DNA of 7,022 nucleotides from Phycisphaerae bacterium (GTDB lineage: Bacteria > Planctomycetota > Phycisphaerae > Sedimentisphaerales > SG8-4): NCBI GenBank assembly GCA_030603035.1, contig JAUVYQ010000129.1:1-7022 (forward strand), given 5' to 3'. Below the pieces are notes generated by a model. The model saw nothing but the letters and a program-made list of their open reading frames with translations. It did not search any database and was not told the origin of the DNA. Of this stretch, positions 1 through 5,546 are shown piece by piece. Every line of letters starts with the position of its first letter. Position 1 is the first letter of the stretch. Position numbers and translations under genes: made by a program.

Positions 1-1118
1 ATCAGAATCCTTTTTACCTCTGCCGGTATTCGCTCAAACGGTATCGATTTACTGATGCCCATATTCCTGCAGAACCTTTTAATCAGCCGGTTATAGAAAA
101 TATTCATTCTTTTGCCCCCCTTGCGCCAGGCATCGATAGCGTTGTTTTCCAGCGAGATACTCTTGTCCTGGACAATCAGGTCAGGGTCAAATTCCAGAAT
201 CGTCCCCAGACCATCGCAGCTTTTGCAGGCGCCATACGGACTGTTAAAGCTAAAGAGCCGGGGCGATAACTCCTCAAGCGATGCCTGGGGGTGCTTAGGA
301 CAGGCAAACTTTTCACTGTATATAACATCTTCGGCCAACTTTGCGCCTTTCGGTTTATGCTCTTCGCCGCCCTTTTCCGTCTTCTGTACCAGCACCAAAA
401 GTATTCCTTGGGATAATTTTAGCGCCGTCTCCACCGAATCAGCTAACCGAATGCGAACCGAATCCTTGATGACCAACCTATCGACAACCGCTGCAATATC
501 GTGCTTTTTGTTCTTGTTCAAAGGCGGGATCCGCCCGTTGGCGGACACATCATAGATACCGCCATCAACGCGCACACGAACAAAGCCCTCGCGTTGTATG
601 CCGGCAAAAATGTCTTTGTGCTCGCCTTTTTTGCCGCGAACCAGTGGGGCACAAATTGTTATTCTCGTGTCCTGCGGCCAGGCAAGTATTGACTCTACTA
701 TCTGCGAAGAGTGCTGGCTCGTAATCTCTCTGCCGCATACCCAGCAGTGCGGCTGACCGACACGGGCAAAAAGCAGTCTGAAATAATCATAGATTTCAGT
801 TGTGGTAGCCACCGTCGAGCGCGGATTGCGCGAGCCGCCTCGCTGCTCAATCGCAATAGTAGGCGGCAGACCCGTGATGTCGGCCACCGCCGGCTTTTGC
901 ATCTGCTCAAGAAACTGCCGGGCATAAGTACTGAGCGACTCGACATATTTTCTCCGCCCCTCGGCATAAATGGTATCGAAGGCAAGTGAGCTTTTGCCCG
1001 AGCCGCTTATTCCGGTAATGACCACAAGTTTATCACGCGGAATGCTCAAGCTGACGTTCTTGAGATTGTGTTCCGCCGCCCCTGTAATCCTAATCGCTTT
1101 TTCCGTTCGCTGCGCCAT
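1..1118 (-). CDS. uvrA: UvrA, excinuclease ABC subunit A (N-terminal part; gene runs off the left edge)
   Basis: UvrA is the DNA-damage sensor and ATPase of nucleotide excision repair; it loads UvrB at lesions in the cytoplasm. I translated the minus strand from ATG at 1118-1116; 372 codons are open to the window edge, about 40% of a usual ~940-residue UvrA. Visible landmarks are the N-terminal MAQRTEKAIRITGAAEHNLK, Walker A GISGSGKSS at residues 36-44, the following LAFDTIYAEGRRKYVESLS, and the first zinc module. That module has C273-P-K-H276 paired with C298-K-S-C301, around the typical LSPRLFSFNSPYGAC stretch. One zinc ligand is therefore His rather than Cys. The upstream GAGAAAG is a weak ribosome site, but the start matches where the family begins. 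The gene is divergent from the Fic/nfi unit. Identification is secure; the C-terminal ATPase half is outside the window. Confidence 0.97.
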   Translation of the reverse strand, partial: MAQRTEKAIRITGAAEHNLKNVSLSIPRDKLVVITGISGSGKSSLAFDTIYAEGRRKYVESLSTYARQFLEQMQKPAVADITGLPPTIAIEQRGGSRNPRSTVATTTEIYDYFRLLFARVGQPHCWVCGREITSQHSSQIVESILAWPQDTRITICAPLVRGKKGEHKDIFAGIQREGFVRVRVDGGIYDVSANGRIPPLNKNKKHDIAAVVDRLVIKDSVRIRLADSVETALKLSQGILLVLVQKTEKGGEEHKPKGAKLAEDVIYSEKFACPKHPQASLEELSPRLFSFNSPYGACKSCDGLGTILEFDPDLIVQDKSISLENNAIDAWRKGGKRMNIFYNRLIKRFCRNMGISKSIPFERIPAEVKRIL

Positions 1119-1263
1119 ATTACTTTCTCGCCGGTATAGCTAACGCTTCCGCGAAAAATCCGCAATAACCCAAACTAATCATTGTAACAAAACTACACAA
1201 AAAGACGAGATATTTTTCATAGAGAAGAAAACCTAAAACGGGGATAGACTATGGCCAAACAGC

Positions 1264-1290
1264 ACTTTTTCGGACGTAACCCGAAAATGT
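1264..1290. repeat. Imperfect hairpin upstream of the Fic promoter
   Basis: ACTTTTTCGG (1264-1273) and CCGAAAATGT (1281-1290) pair as 10-bp arms with one mismatch around a 7-nt loop ACGTAAC. The inner TTTTCGG/CCGAAAA arms are perfect. No T-run follows on either strand, so it does not look like a Rho-independent terminator. It could be a protein-binding site for either divergent gene; its function is unknown. Confidence 0.35.
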
Positions 1291-1345
1291 AATCTCGCGA
1301 TTGCAGCAGCTTATATTATCGGCAAAAACACTGCCCATTAACCTT

Positions 1346-1441
1346 ATACTAATTTAATACTAAAATATTTACATTTAGTATTTGACAGAAAACGAACATC
1401 ACTATATACTAAATTTTAACAAATTAGCATATAATTAGTAT
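1346..1441. promoter_or_regulatory. Six-site dyad operator-like array (ATACTAAWW) around the Fic promoter
   Basis: Six 9-bp sites are visible. Three are direct: ATACTAATT 1346-1354, ATACTAAAA 1357-1365 and ATACTAAAT 1406-1414. Three are inverted: ATTTAGTAT 1373-1381, AATTAGCAT 1422-1430 and AATTAGTAT 1433-1441. Start-to-start distances are 11, 16, 33, 16 and 11 bp, so the array has exact two-fold symmetry about 1393.5. Mirror pair 1/6 is identical in sequence, and so is pair 3/4; pair 2/5 is degenerate. Spacings of 11 and 33 bp are near whole helical turns. The array brackets the promoter: site 3 abuts the -35 and site 4 overlaps the -10, as expected for a repressor operator. The downstream product has a C-terminal winged helix, so autoregulation is the simplest inference. 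Confidence 0.65.
1382..1410 (+). promoter_or_regulatory. Sigma-70-type promoter for the Fic-nfi unit
   Basis: The -35 TTGACA (1382-1387) matches consensus exactly. After a 17-bp spacer comes the -10 TATACT (1405-1410), one mismatch from TATAAT. Transcription should begin near 1416-1418, giving a leader of about 60 nt before ATG 1477. The -10 overlaps one ATACTAAAT site and the -35 abuts another, so a protein bound to the array would block polymerase. Confidence 0.75.
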
Positions 1442-1463
1442 ATTCATAACTCTTTGGTATTAC

Positions 1464-1469
1464 AGAGGA
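1464..1469 (+). promoter_or_regulatory. Ribosome binding site of the Fic gene
   Basis: AGAGGA lies 7 nt upstream of ATG 1477. It fixes the start at 1477 rather than the second in-frame ATG two codons later. Confidence 0.75.
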
Positions 1470-1476
1470 TAGCGCA

Positions 1477-2811
1477 ATGAAAATGCCCAAAACGCCACCC
1501 AACGAGAAAAATCTTTGGGAACAAGTTAAAAAAAACCCTGAACGCTTTGAACTCATTTTTGGAGCAAGTTCCAGCCCGCTAGTTAAAGGGAAATACCTCC
1601 ATTGGGACAAACTACCTTTTTACTCACCTCCGCAAGGTCTCTCCCACGAAGAGTGGTGGTTTGCCTTGAAGATACGCCGACGCAACTTGTTCAAGCAGCT
1701 ACCGCTGCTTGACAAAAAGGGAGAGCCATTTAAATATCTTGAGGTCGATCCAATCCCAGAAAGGCTGCACAAGATCGATCAAGGTGCTGGAGGTTTCATT
1801 CAGATGCCTGATCAAATCACAAACCCTTACACCAAGGACCAATACTATGTGGGTTCTCTGATCCAAGAGGCGATTACGTCAAGTCAGCTCGAAGGGGCAG
1901 CTACCACCCGAAAAGTTGCCAAAGAGATGATTCGGACAGGCCGGCCTCCTCACGACCGAAGCGAGCAAATGATACTCAATAATTTCAAGACCATGCAGCA
2001 AATAGGAAAACTCAAAGCCGAGCCTTTATCTAAAGAGCTTGTGTTAGAGATTCACCGAATGATTACAGACAAAACATTGAAAGATTCATCTGAAACGGGC
2101 CGATTCCGCAGGGCCGATGAACGTATAGTCGTTGGTGATATGTACAACGAGGTATTCCACGACCCACCCCCAGCCGAACAACTTGAAGATAGGATAACTG
2201 CTATGTGCGACTTCGCGAACAGCAAAAGCCCTGCAGGATTTATTCACCCTGCAGTTCGCTCTATGATTCTGCACTTCTGGCTGGCCTACGACCATCCCTT
2301 TGTCGATGGCAACGGCAGAACAGCCAGAGCTTTATTTTACTGGTCGATGCTGCGACATGGCTTTTGGCTCTTCGAGTTCATCTCCATCTCGCAGATTATT
2401 CTCAAGGCACCTATCAAATACGCGCGTGCTTTCTTATACACAGAGACGGATGACAACGACCTAACTTACTTTATTCTCTACCACCTCGAAGTAATTCGGC
2501 GCGCAATAGGCCAACTCCACGAGTACATCAGACGTCGAACCGAGAGGCTTCAAGCAGTCGAACGCGAATTGCGAGGTGTTGCCACGCTGAATCATCGGCA
2601 ACGTGACTTAATTAGTCACGCTCTGCGGCATCCTCATCACAAATACACAATTAAGTCCCATCAAATAAGCAATAACGTTGTTTATCAGACAAGCCGACTC
2701 GACTTGTTTGATTTGGAGAACCGTGGGCTGCTTAAAAGCGAAAAGATTGGAAAAACGTGGTATTTCACGCCGGTAAATGGCCTTGAAGAAAAACTGGCTG
2801 AATTACCATAA
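1477..2811 (+). CDS. Fic-domain protein (class II) with C-terminal winged helix; probable AMP-transferase
   Basis: The product has 444 residues. Residues 1-100 resemble the N-terminal module common in long Fic proteins (YLHWDKLPFY, GLSHEEWW). The Fic fold spans roughly 110-340. The core motif is H273-P-F-V-D-G-N-G-R-T-A-R284, complete with the catalytic His and the phosphate-binding GNGR. An inhibitory-helix motif S135-S-Q-L-E139-G140 fits [S/T]xxxE[G/N] and lies before the core, which defines class II. Residues 221-232 (DMYNEVFHDPPP) fit the substrate flap. Residues 370-432 look like a winged helix (VVYQTSRLDLFDLENRGLL). Known family chemistry is transfer of AMP from ATP to a protein hydroxyl, held off by the inhibitory Glu. 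All key residues are intact, so it should be an active, self-inhibited enzyme. The target is unknown. It has a strong promoter flanked by operator-like repeats and is followed 8 bp later by nfi. No antitoxin gene is adjacent. Confidence 0.93.
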   Translation: MKMPKTPPNEKNLWEQVKKNPERFELIFGASSSPLVKGKYLHWDKLPFYSPPQGLSHEEWWFALKIRRRNLFKQLPLLDKKGEPFKYLEVDPIPERLHKIDQGAGGFIQMPDQITNPYTKDQYYVGSLIQEAITSSQLEGAATTRKVAKEMIRTGRPPHDRSEQMILNNFKTMQQIGKLKAEPLSKELVLEIHRMITDKTLKDSSETGRFRRADERIVVGDMYNEVFHDPPPAEQLEDRITAMCDFANSKSPAGFIHPAVRSMILHFWLAYDHPFVDGNGRTARALFYWSMLRHGFWLFEFISISQIILKAPIKYARAFLYTETDDNDLTYFILYHLEVIRRAIGQLHEYIRRRTERLQAVERELRGVATLNHRQRDLISHALRHPHHKYTIKSHQISNNVVYQTSRLDLFDLENRGLLKSEKIGKTWYFTPVNGLEEKLAELP

Positions 2812-2814
2812 AGG
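2810..2814 (+). promoter_or_regulatory. Ribosome binding site of nfi overlapping the Fic stop codon
   Basis: AAAGG begins inside the Fic TAA stop (2809-2811) and ends 5 nt before ATG 2820. It supports this start and implies that nfi is translated from the Fic transcript. Confidence 0.6.
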
Positions 2815-2819
2815 CCGTT

Positions 2820-3539
2820 ATGCAAACAAAGGATTTACATAGCTGGAATTTGTCTTATTCAGAGGCGCGAGACTGCCAGAAGAATCTCGCCTCAAAAGTG
2901 CAATTTATCTCACTAAAAAAACAGCCAAAACTAATCGCCGGTATCGACTGCGCCTTTAGCAAAGACGGCAAAAAAATCATTGCTGCCGTCGTAGTGCTAA
3001 AGCCGCCGGATTTCGTCCCCGCAGAAACAACAAGTGCCGTCCAAAAAGTTAGTTTCCCCTACATCCCCGGCCTGCTTTCTTTTCGCGAAGCTCCGGTCTG
3101 CATCGCCGCCGTAGAGAAACTTAAAACTGAGCCGGATTTGTTTATCATCGACGGCCAGGGTATCGCCCATCCTCGCCGACTTGGTCTCGCGGCACATCTG
3201 GGCCTGTTTTTCGATAGGCCAACCATCGGCTGCGCAAAAAGCAGACTAACCGGAACATTCCAAGACCCTCCGCTGGAAAAAGGCACATATACGCTGTTAA
3301 AGGACAAAAAACGCACGAAGCAGAATACGCAATACGCAATACGCGATACGAAATACGAGGTTATCGGTGCAGTAGTTAGAACACGTACCAATGTGGAGCC
3401 GGTTTTTGTTTCCGTGGGCAATAAGTGCCTGCTAAAAGATGCGATTGAAATCACCCTCGACTGCACAACCAAATATCGTCTGCCGGAACCTACCCGCCTC
3501 GCCCATCAACTGGTCAGCAAACTAAGGCTAAAAGCTTAA
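2820..3539 (+). CDS. nfi: Endonuclease V (deoxyinosine 3'-endonuclease) with an in-frame repeat insertion
   Basis: Endonuclease V nicks DNA one phosphodiester 3' of deoxyinosine in repair of deaminated adenine. The product has 239 residues. Family motifs in order are GIDCAF (D43), YIPGLLSFREAP (Y81 wedge region, E90), DGQGIAHPRRLGLAAHLG (D111), GCAKSRL (K139) and YRLPEPTRLAH. The acidic metal-binding residues D43, E90 and D111 are all present, so activity is expected. ATG 2820 lies 8 bp after the Fic stop, and AAAGG (2810-2814) overlaps that stop codon, indicating translational coupling. Residues about 167-180, between LLKDKKRT and VIGAVVRT, are extra compared with the usual short loop. They are encoded largely by a heptamer tandem repeat (3324-3358). 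The insertion is in frame and avoids the catalytic motifs, so it is probably tolerated. Confidence 0.95.
   Translation: MQTKDLHSWNLSYSEARDCQKNLASKVQFISLKKQPKLIAGIDCAFSKDGKKIIAAVVVLKPPDFVPAETTSAVQKVSFPYIPGLLSFREAPVCIAAVEKLKTEPDLFIIDGQGIAHPRRLGLAAHLGLFFDRPTIGCAKSRLTGTFQDPPLEKGTYTLLKDKKRTKQNTQYAIRDTKYEVIGAVVRTRTNVEPVFVSVGNKCLLKDAIEITLDCTTKYRLPEPTRLAHQLVSKLRLKA
3324..3358. repeat. Heptamer tandem array inside nfi
   Basis: The units are AATACGC three times, then GATACGA and AATACGA, exactly 7 bp apart. A degenerate sixth unit, GAAGCAG (3317-3323), may precede them; six units make 42 bp, or 14 codons, and keep the frame. In translation it reads NTQYAIR followed by DTKYEVI, so three heptamers give a 7-residue pseudo-repeat. 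It shares the ATACG core with the array at 5484-5546. Confidence 0.85.
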
Positions 3540-3620
3540 CCAAAATTGGTGATTGGTAACTTTTGAGCAGCAACCATTTAACCACTCACCATTTAACTAC
3601 TCACCATTTTGTTCCTCCGA
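3540..3620. other. Convergent spacer between nfi and the URO-D-like gene
   Basis: Both genes end here and a bidirectional terminator would be expected. The only pairing seen is ACCAA/TTGGT around two bases (3539-3550), too short and without a T-run. The right half is taken by a 15-bp tandem repeat. I do not call a terminator. Confidence 0.4.
3574..3610. repeat. 15-bp tandem repeat in the convergent spacer
   Basis: CCATTTAACCACTCA (3574-3588) and CCATTTAACTACTCA (3589-3603) differ by one base, and a partial third unit, CCATTTT (3604-3610), follows. Each unit splits into an 8-bp CCATTTAA and a 7-bp CYACTCA half, so it is related in style to the heptamer arrays elsewhere in the window. Confidence 0.75.
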
Positions 3621-4643
3621 TTAGTGCGAAGAGGCGTAATCTCTAAGGACGCGCAGATTTTCGAGCGGGGTGTCACGGACCACTTCACAACCGGCACCAA
3701 TAATAAAATTGCCGCCGGCCTGATTATGACACTGTTCTATCGCTTGATATATTTGCTCTTCCGTGCCGTTCCGCAGGACCGACACCGGGTCAATATTGCC
3801 CAGCAGCACCTGGGCCGGACCCATCTTTTCCCGAGCCTCCGAAACCGGGGTAAGATAGTCCAGGTCGATAATTCCACAGCCAAGACGTCCCATACCTGCC
3901 AGAATGCTTCGGGTGTCACCGCAGATGTGCAGGCGAACAACGGCGCCAAGCGAACCTACGCCGTCTATCAATTTCTTTTCATAGGGCCAGACAAATTCTT
4001 CATATAGTTGAGGCCCAATAAGAGAGGCAGCAGCGTCCCCGATGCCCATCACGTCAACGCCGGCTTCAATTTGATACCTGGCGAAGCTCAATTCCATTTC
4101 AATTACAAATTCGAACAAATCACGGACGAACGCAGGGTCCTCATAGAAATCCATCATTATCGCGCTGATGCCGCGAAGGTCGGCGCCTTCAGCACAAGGG
4201 CCTTCAATCCAGCCTTCGATAATTTTATCGTCACCTACTTTATCCTTAAAAAGCGCAGCCGCTTTGACCCTGTCGTGCATTCGCCCGCCGCCAAGAACAG
4301 CAGGCATTTTCAGATTAGCAAGTTTGGTTTTATCGGCCAGCAATGCGTTTTGATTATCTATGGCCGGCGGAGAATCCTTTGCATAGATGATTGAGGCCCC
4401 ACAATCTGCCGCCTCACGGGTAGGATCGGATATACACGATACATGGTCGATATCAAATTCTTCAGCTACCTTTAATTGTCCCTCGACCAAAATCCTGTGG
4501 TCCATCACATAGTCATAGTACTCCTTGCCGATGCGATCACAGGCAAACTGCATTGTGATAGGCATAAAAGGCAAATGGTCTACTTGTCCGCCTTTGAGCA
4601 GTGTAAAAACACGTTCTCGGCCGGTTATACGTTTCTCCTTCAT
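3621..4643 (-). CDS. URO-D superfamily protein, corrinoid methyltransferase-like (not HemE)
   Basis: The product has 340 residues, full length for the uroporphyrinogen decarboxylase / MtaA-CmuA superfamily (a TIM barrel). The N-terminal TGRERVFTLLKG, the GDAAASLIGP at 202-211 and LLGNIDPVSVL at 280-290 are typical. H239-I-C241 followed by C319 (in GAGCEV) matches the His-x-Cys...Cys zinc site of methylcobamide:CoM methyltransferases. The arginine-rich RQAGRYLPEY-type N-terminal motif of true HemE is absent, so haem synthesis is unlikely. The exact substrate cannot be read from sequence, and no corrinoid protein or activase gene is in the window. The start at 4643 has only a weak upstream GAAG, and an AAGGAG lies just inside the gene; no better start follows at a fitting distance. 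It is the last gene of the minus-strand group, 167 bp after the PPIase gene. Confidence 0.85.
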   Translation of the reverse strand: MKEKRITGRERVFTLLKGGQVDHLPFMPITMQFACDRIGKEYYDYVMDHRILVEGQLKVAEEFDIDHVSCISDPTREAADCGASIIYAKDSPPAIDNQNALLADKTKLANLKMPAVLGGGRMHDRVKAAALFKDKVGDDKIIEGWIEGPCAEGADLRGISAIMMDFYEDPAFVRDLFEFVIEMELSFARYQIEAGVDVMGIGDAAASLIGPQLYEEFVWPYEKKLIDGVGSLGAVVRLHICGDTRSILAGMGRLGCGIIDLDYLTPVSEAREKMGPAQVLLGNIDPVSVLRNGTEEQIYQAIEQCHNQAGGNFIIGAGCEVVRDTPLENLRVLRDYASSH

Positions 4644-4714
4644 AATCTTCGACCCGCATATTATCTCATCATAGGCGCGGCAGGGAAATTATTACTCCAA
4701 ATGGAGACGGCTGG

Positions 4715-4749
4715 AGAAATGATTATTGATAAAGGATTAATGATTAATC
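4715..4749 (+). repeat. Heptamer array (ATTAWTG type), plus orientation
   Basis: The units are AGAAATG, ATTATTG, ATAAAGG, ATTAATG and ATTAATC, 7 bp apart. TGATTAATCA (4741-4750) at its end is a perfect 10-bp palindrome. Together with the opposed array at 4772-4799 it forms an inverted pair. Confidence 0.65.
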
Positions 4750-4771
4750 AAAGCGCGGAGAGGAAATTGTT

Positions 4772-4799
4772 AAATAATCATTCATCAATAATCACTAAT
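4772..4799 (-). repeat. Heptamer array (ATTATTG type), minus orientation
   Basis: Read on the minus strand the units are ATTAGTG, ATTATTG, ATGAATG and ATTATTT, 7 bp apart. The 11-bp ATCAATAATCA (4784-4794) is the exact reverse complement of TGATTATTGAT (4720-4730), so the two arrays can fold on each other. The 22 bp between them (4750-4771) is unlike the repeats. Confidence 0.65.
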
Positions 4800-4810
4800 C
4801 GTTTTCAACC

Positions 4811-5416
4811 CTACTTACCTGAAACAACCTTAGCCGATTTTATTACCACCGGCTCAACGGGAACATCGTCCATACCCATCCGAGTCGCTGTTTTCACAAC
4901 TGCGATTTTATCCACCATCTCCATACCTTCGATAACTTTCCCAAATACCGCGTACCCGTGGTTGCGATTCTCAACATAATTCAGAAAGTCATTGTTTTTA
5001 TGATTGATAAAGAATTGGCTGGTAGCGCTATCAGGATTACCCGGTATCTGGCCCATTGCAATGGTGCCTCGGTCGTTTTTCAGTCCGTTGCCGGCTTCGT
5101 TGACAATCGGCTCATGCACTACTTTTCGCTTCATATCAACCGTGAACCCACCACCCTGTATCATAAAGTCCGGTATCACCCTGTGAAATATGGTCCCGTC
5201 GAAAAAACCTTCCTCCACATACCGAAGAAAGTTCTTTACCGTAACCGGTGCAGCTTCCTCGTTAAGCTCAATAACTATGTCCCCCATACTCGTTTCCAGT
5301 CTCACCTTCTTCGGCCCAATATCCATATCCTTCGGCTCCTTACTTGCCTTCCTACTGCAGCCGGTCATCAAAGCCACAGCCATCAATAATGCGCAAAACC
5401 AAAACTTGCGAATCAT
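4811..5416 (-). CDS. Cyclophilin-type peptidyl-prolyl cis-trans isomerase, probable lipoprotein
   Basis: The enzyme catalyses cis-trans isomerisation of proline bonds to assist folding, probably in the periplasm. I start it at ATG 5416-5414. GGGAGGAG lies 6 nt upstream, giving 201 residues; a longer reading from 5440 would put eight residues ahead of the signal peptide and lacks this ribosome site. Residues 1-20 (MIRKFWFCALLMAVALMTGC) form a basic-hydrophobic signal ending at Cys20, a lipobox-like site with Met rather than Leu at -3. The cyclophilin core includes TSMGDIVIEL, F77-H-R-V-I-P-D-F-M-I-Q-G-G and SATSQFFIN (130-138), with the catalytic Arg79 and Gln87 present. VFGKVIEGMEMVDKI and PVEPVVI close the domain. 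It lies between the dehydrogenase and the URO-D-like gene on the same strand, separated from both by repeat-filled spacers, so tight co-expression is not certain. Confidence 0.93.
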   Translation of the reverse strand: MIRKFWFCALLMAVALMTGCSRKASKEPKDMDIGPKKVRLETSMGDIVIELNEEAAPVTVKNFLRYVEEGFFDGTIFHRVIPDFMIQGGGFTVDMKRKVVHEPIVNEAGNGLKNDRGTIAMGQIPGNPDSATSQFFINHKNNDFLNYVENRNHGYAVFGKVIEGMEMVDKIAVVKTATRMGMDDVPVEPVVIKSAKVVSGK

Positions 5417-5422
5417 ACGATA

Positions 5423-5430
5423 CTCCTCCC
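5423..5430 (-). promoter_or_regulatory. Ribosome binding site fixing the PPIase start
   Basis: On the minus strand GGGAGGAG stands 6 nt before ATG 5416. It is the strongest Shine-Dalgarno sequence in the window and rules against the longer in-frame start at 5440. Confidence 0.8.
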
Positions 5431-5483
5431 AAAACCACAATTTTTATAAATACAGCGTTTAGTTTTTTCTACCTGTGGCAGAG

Positions 5484-5546
5484 CTATACGCCATACGCCA
5501 TCCGCCATCCGCTATGTGCTATGTGCTATGTGCTATACGCTATTTT
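5484..5546. repeat. Heptamer tandem array overlapping the 3' end of the dehydrogenase gene
   Basis: The units on the plus strand are CTATACG, CCATACG, CCATCCG twice, CTATGTG three times, CTATACG and a decayed CTATTTT, each 7 bp. Blocks of identical units next to each other suggest slippage or local duplication. The array runs into the dehydrogenase gene: its last residues IAYST and the TAG stop (5526-5528) are repeat sequence. Heptanucleotide arrays of this kind are known as STRR sequences in filamentous cyanobacteria; whether this is the same phenomenon is inference. Confidence 0.9.

Larger units (their letters stand above)
1119..1476. other. 358-bp divergent intergenic region between uvrA and the Fic gene
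   Basis: This is the only gene-free stretch above 300 bp. The right half (1340-1450) is very AT-rich and holds the Fic promoter and its dyad operator-like array, listed separately. The left half should contain the uvrA promoter. The only candidate I see is a TACAAT -10 on the minus strand (plus 1181-1186), without a recognisable -35. In the middle, 1264-1290 is an imperfect hairpin with a 7-nt loop. A 13-codon ORF (1251-1292) overlaps it. No tRNA-like or riboswitch-like fold was recognised. Confidence 0.7.

Noticed and set aside
112..989. Plus-strand open frames of up to 147 codons across 112-989
   Set aside because: They are antisense to the clearly conserved uvrA frame and have no recognisable domain or ribosome site.
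1181..1186. uvrA promoter -10 TACAAT on the minus strand
   Set aside because: No acceptable -35 lies 16-18 bp upstream and no SOS-type box was seen, so it is too weak to call as a feature.
3539..3561. Terminator between nfi and the URO-D-like gene
   Set aside because: The ACCAA/TTGGT stem is 5 bp with a 2-base loop and lacks a T-run in the right place.
3609..4394. Plus-strand frames of 132 and 128 codons opposite the URO-D-like gene
   Set aside because: They are antisense shadows of a full-length conserved gene and resemble no known family.
5417..5440. Longer PPIase start at 5440 (adds MWFWEEYR)
   Set aside because: It would place eight extra residues before the signal peptide; a strong GGGAGGAG sits correctly before the 5416 start.
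5484..5546. CRISPR-like array at the heptamer repeats
   Set aside because: Units are contiguous 7-mers without spacers, so it is a tandem microsatellite-like repeat.
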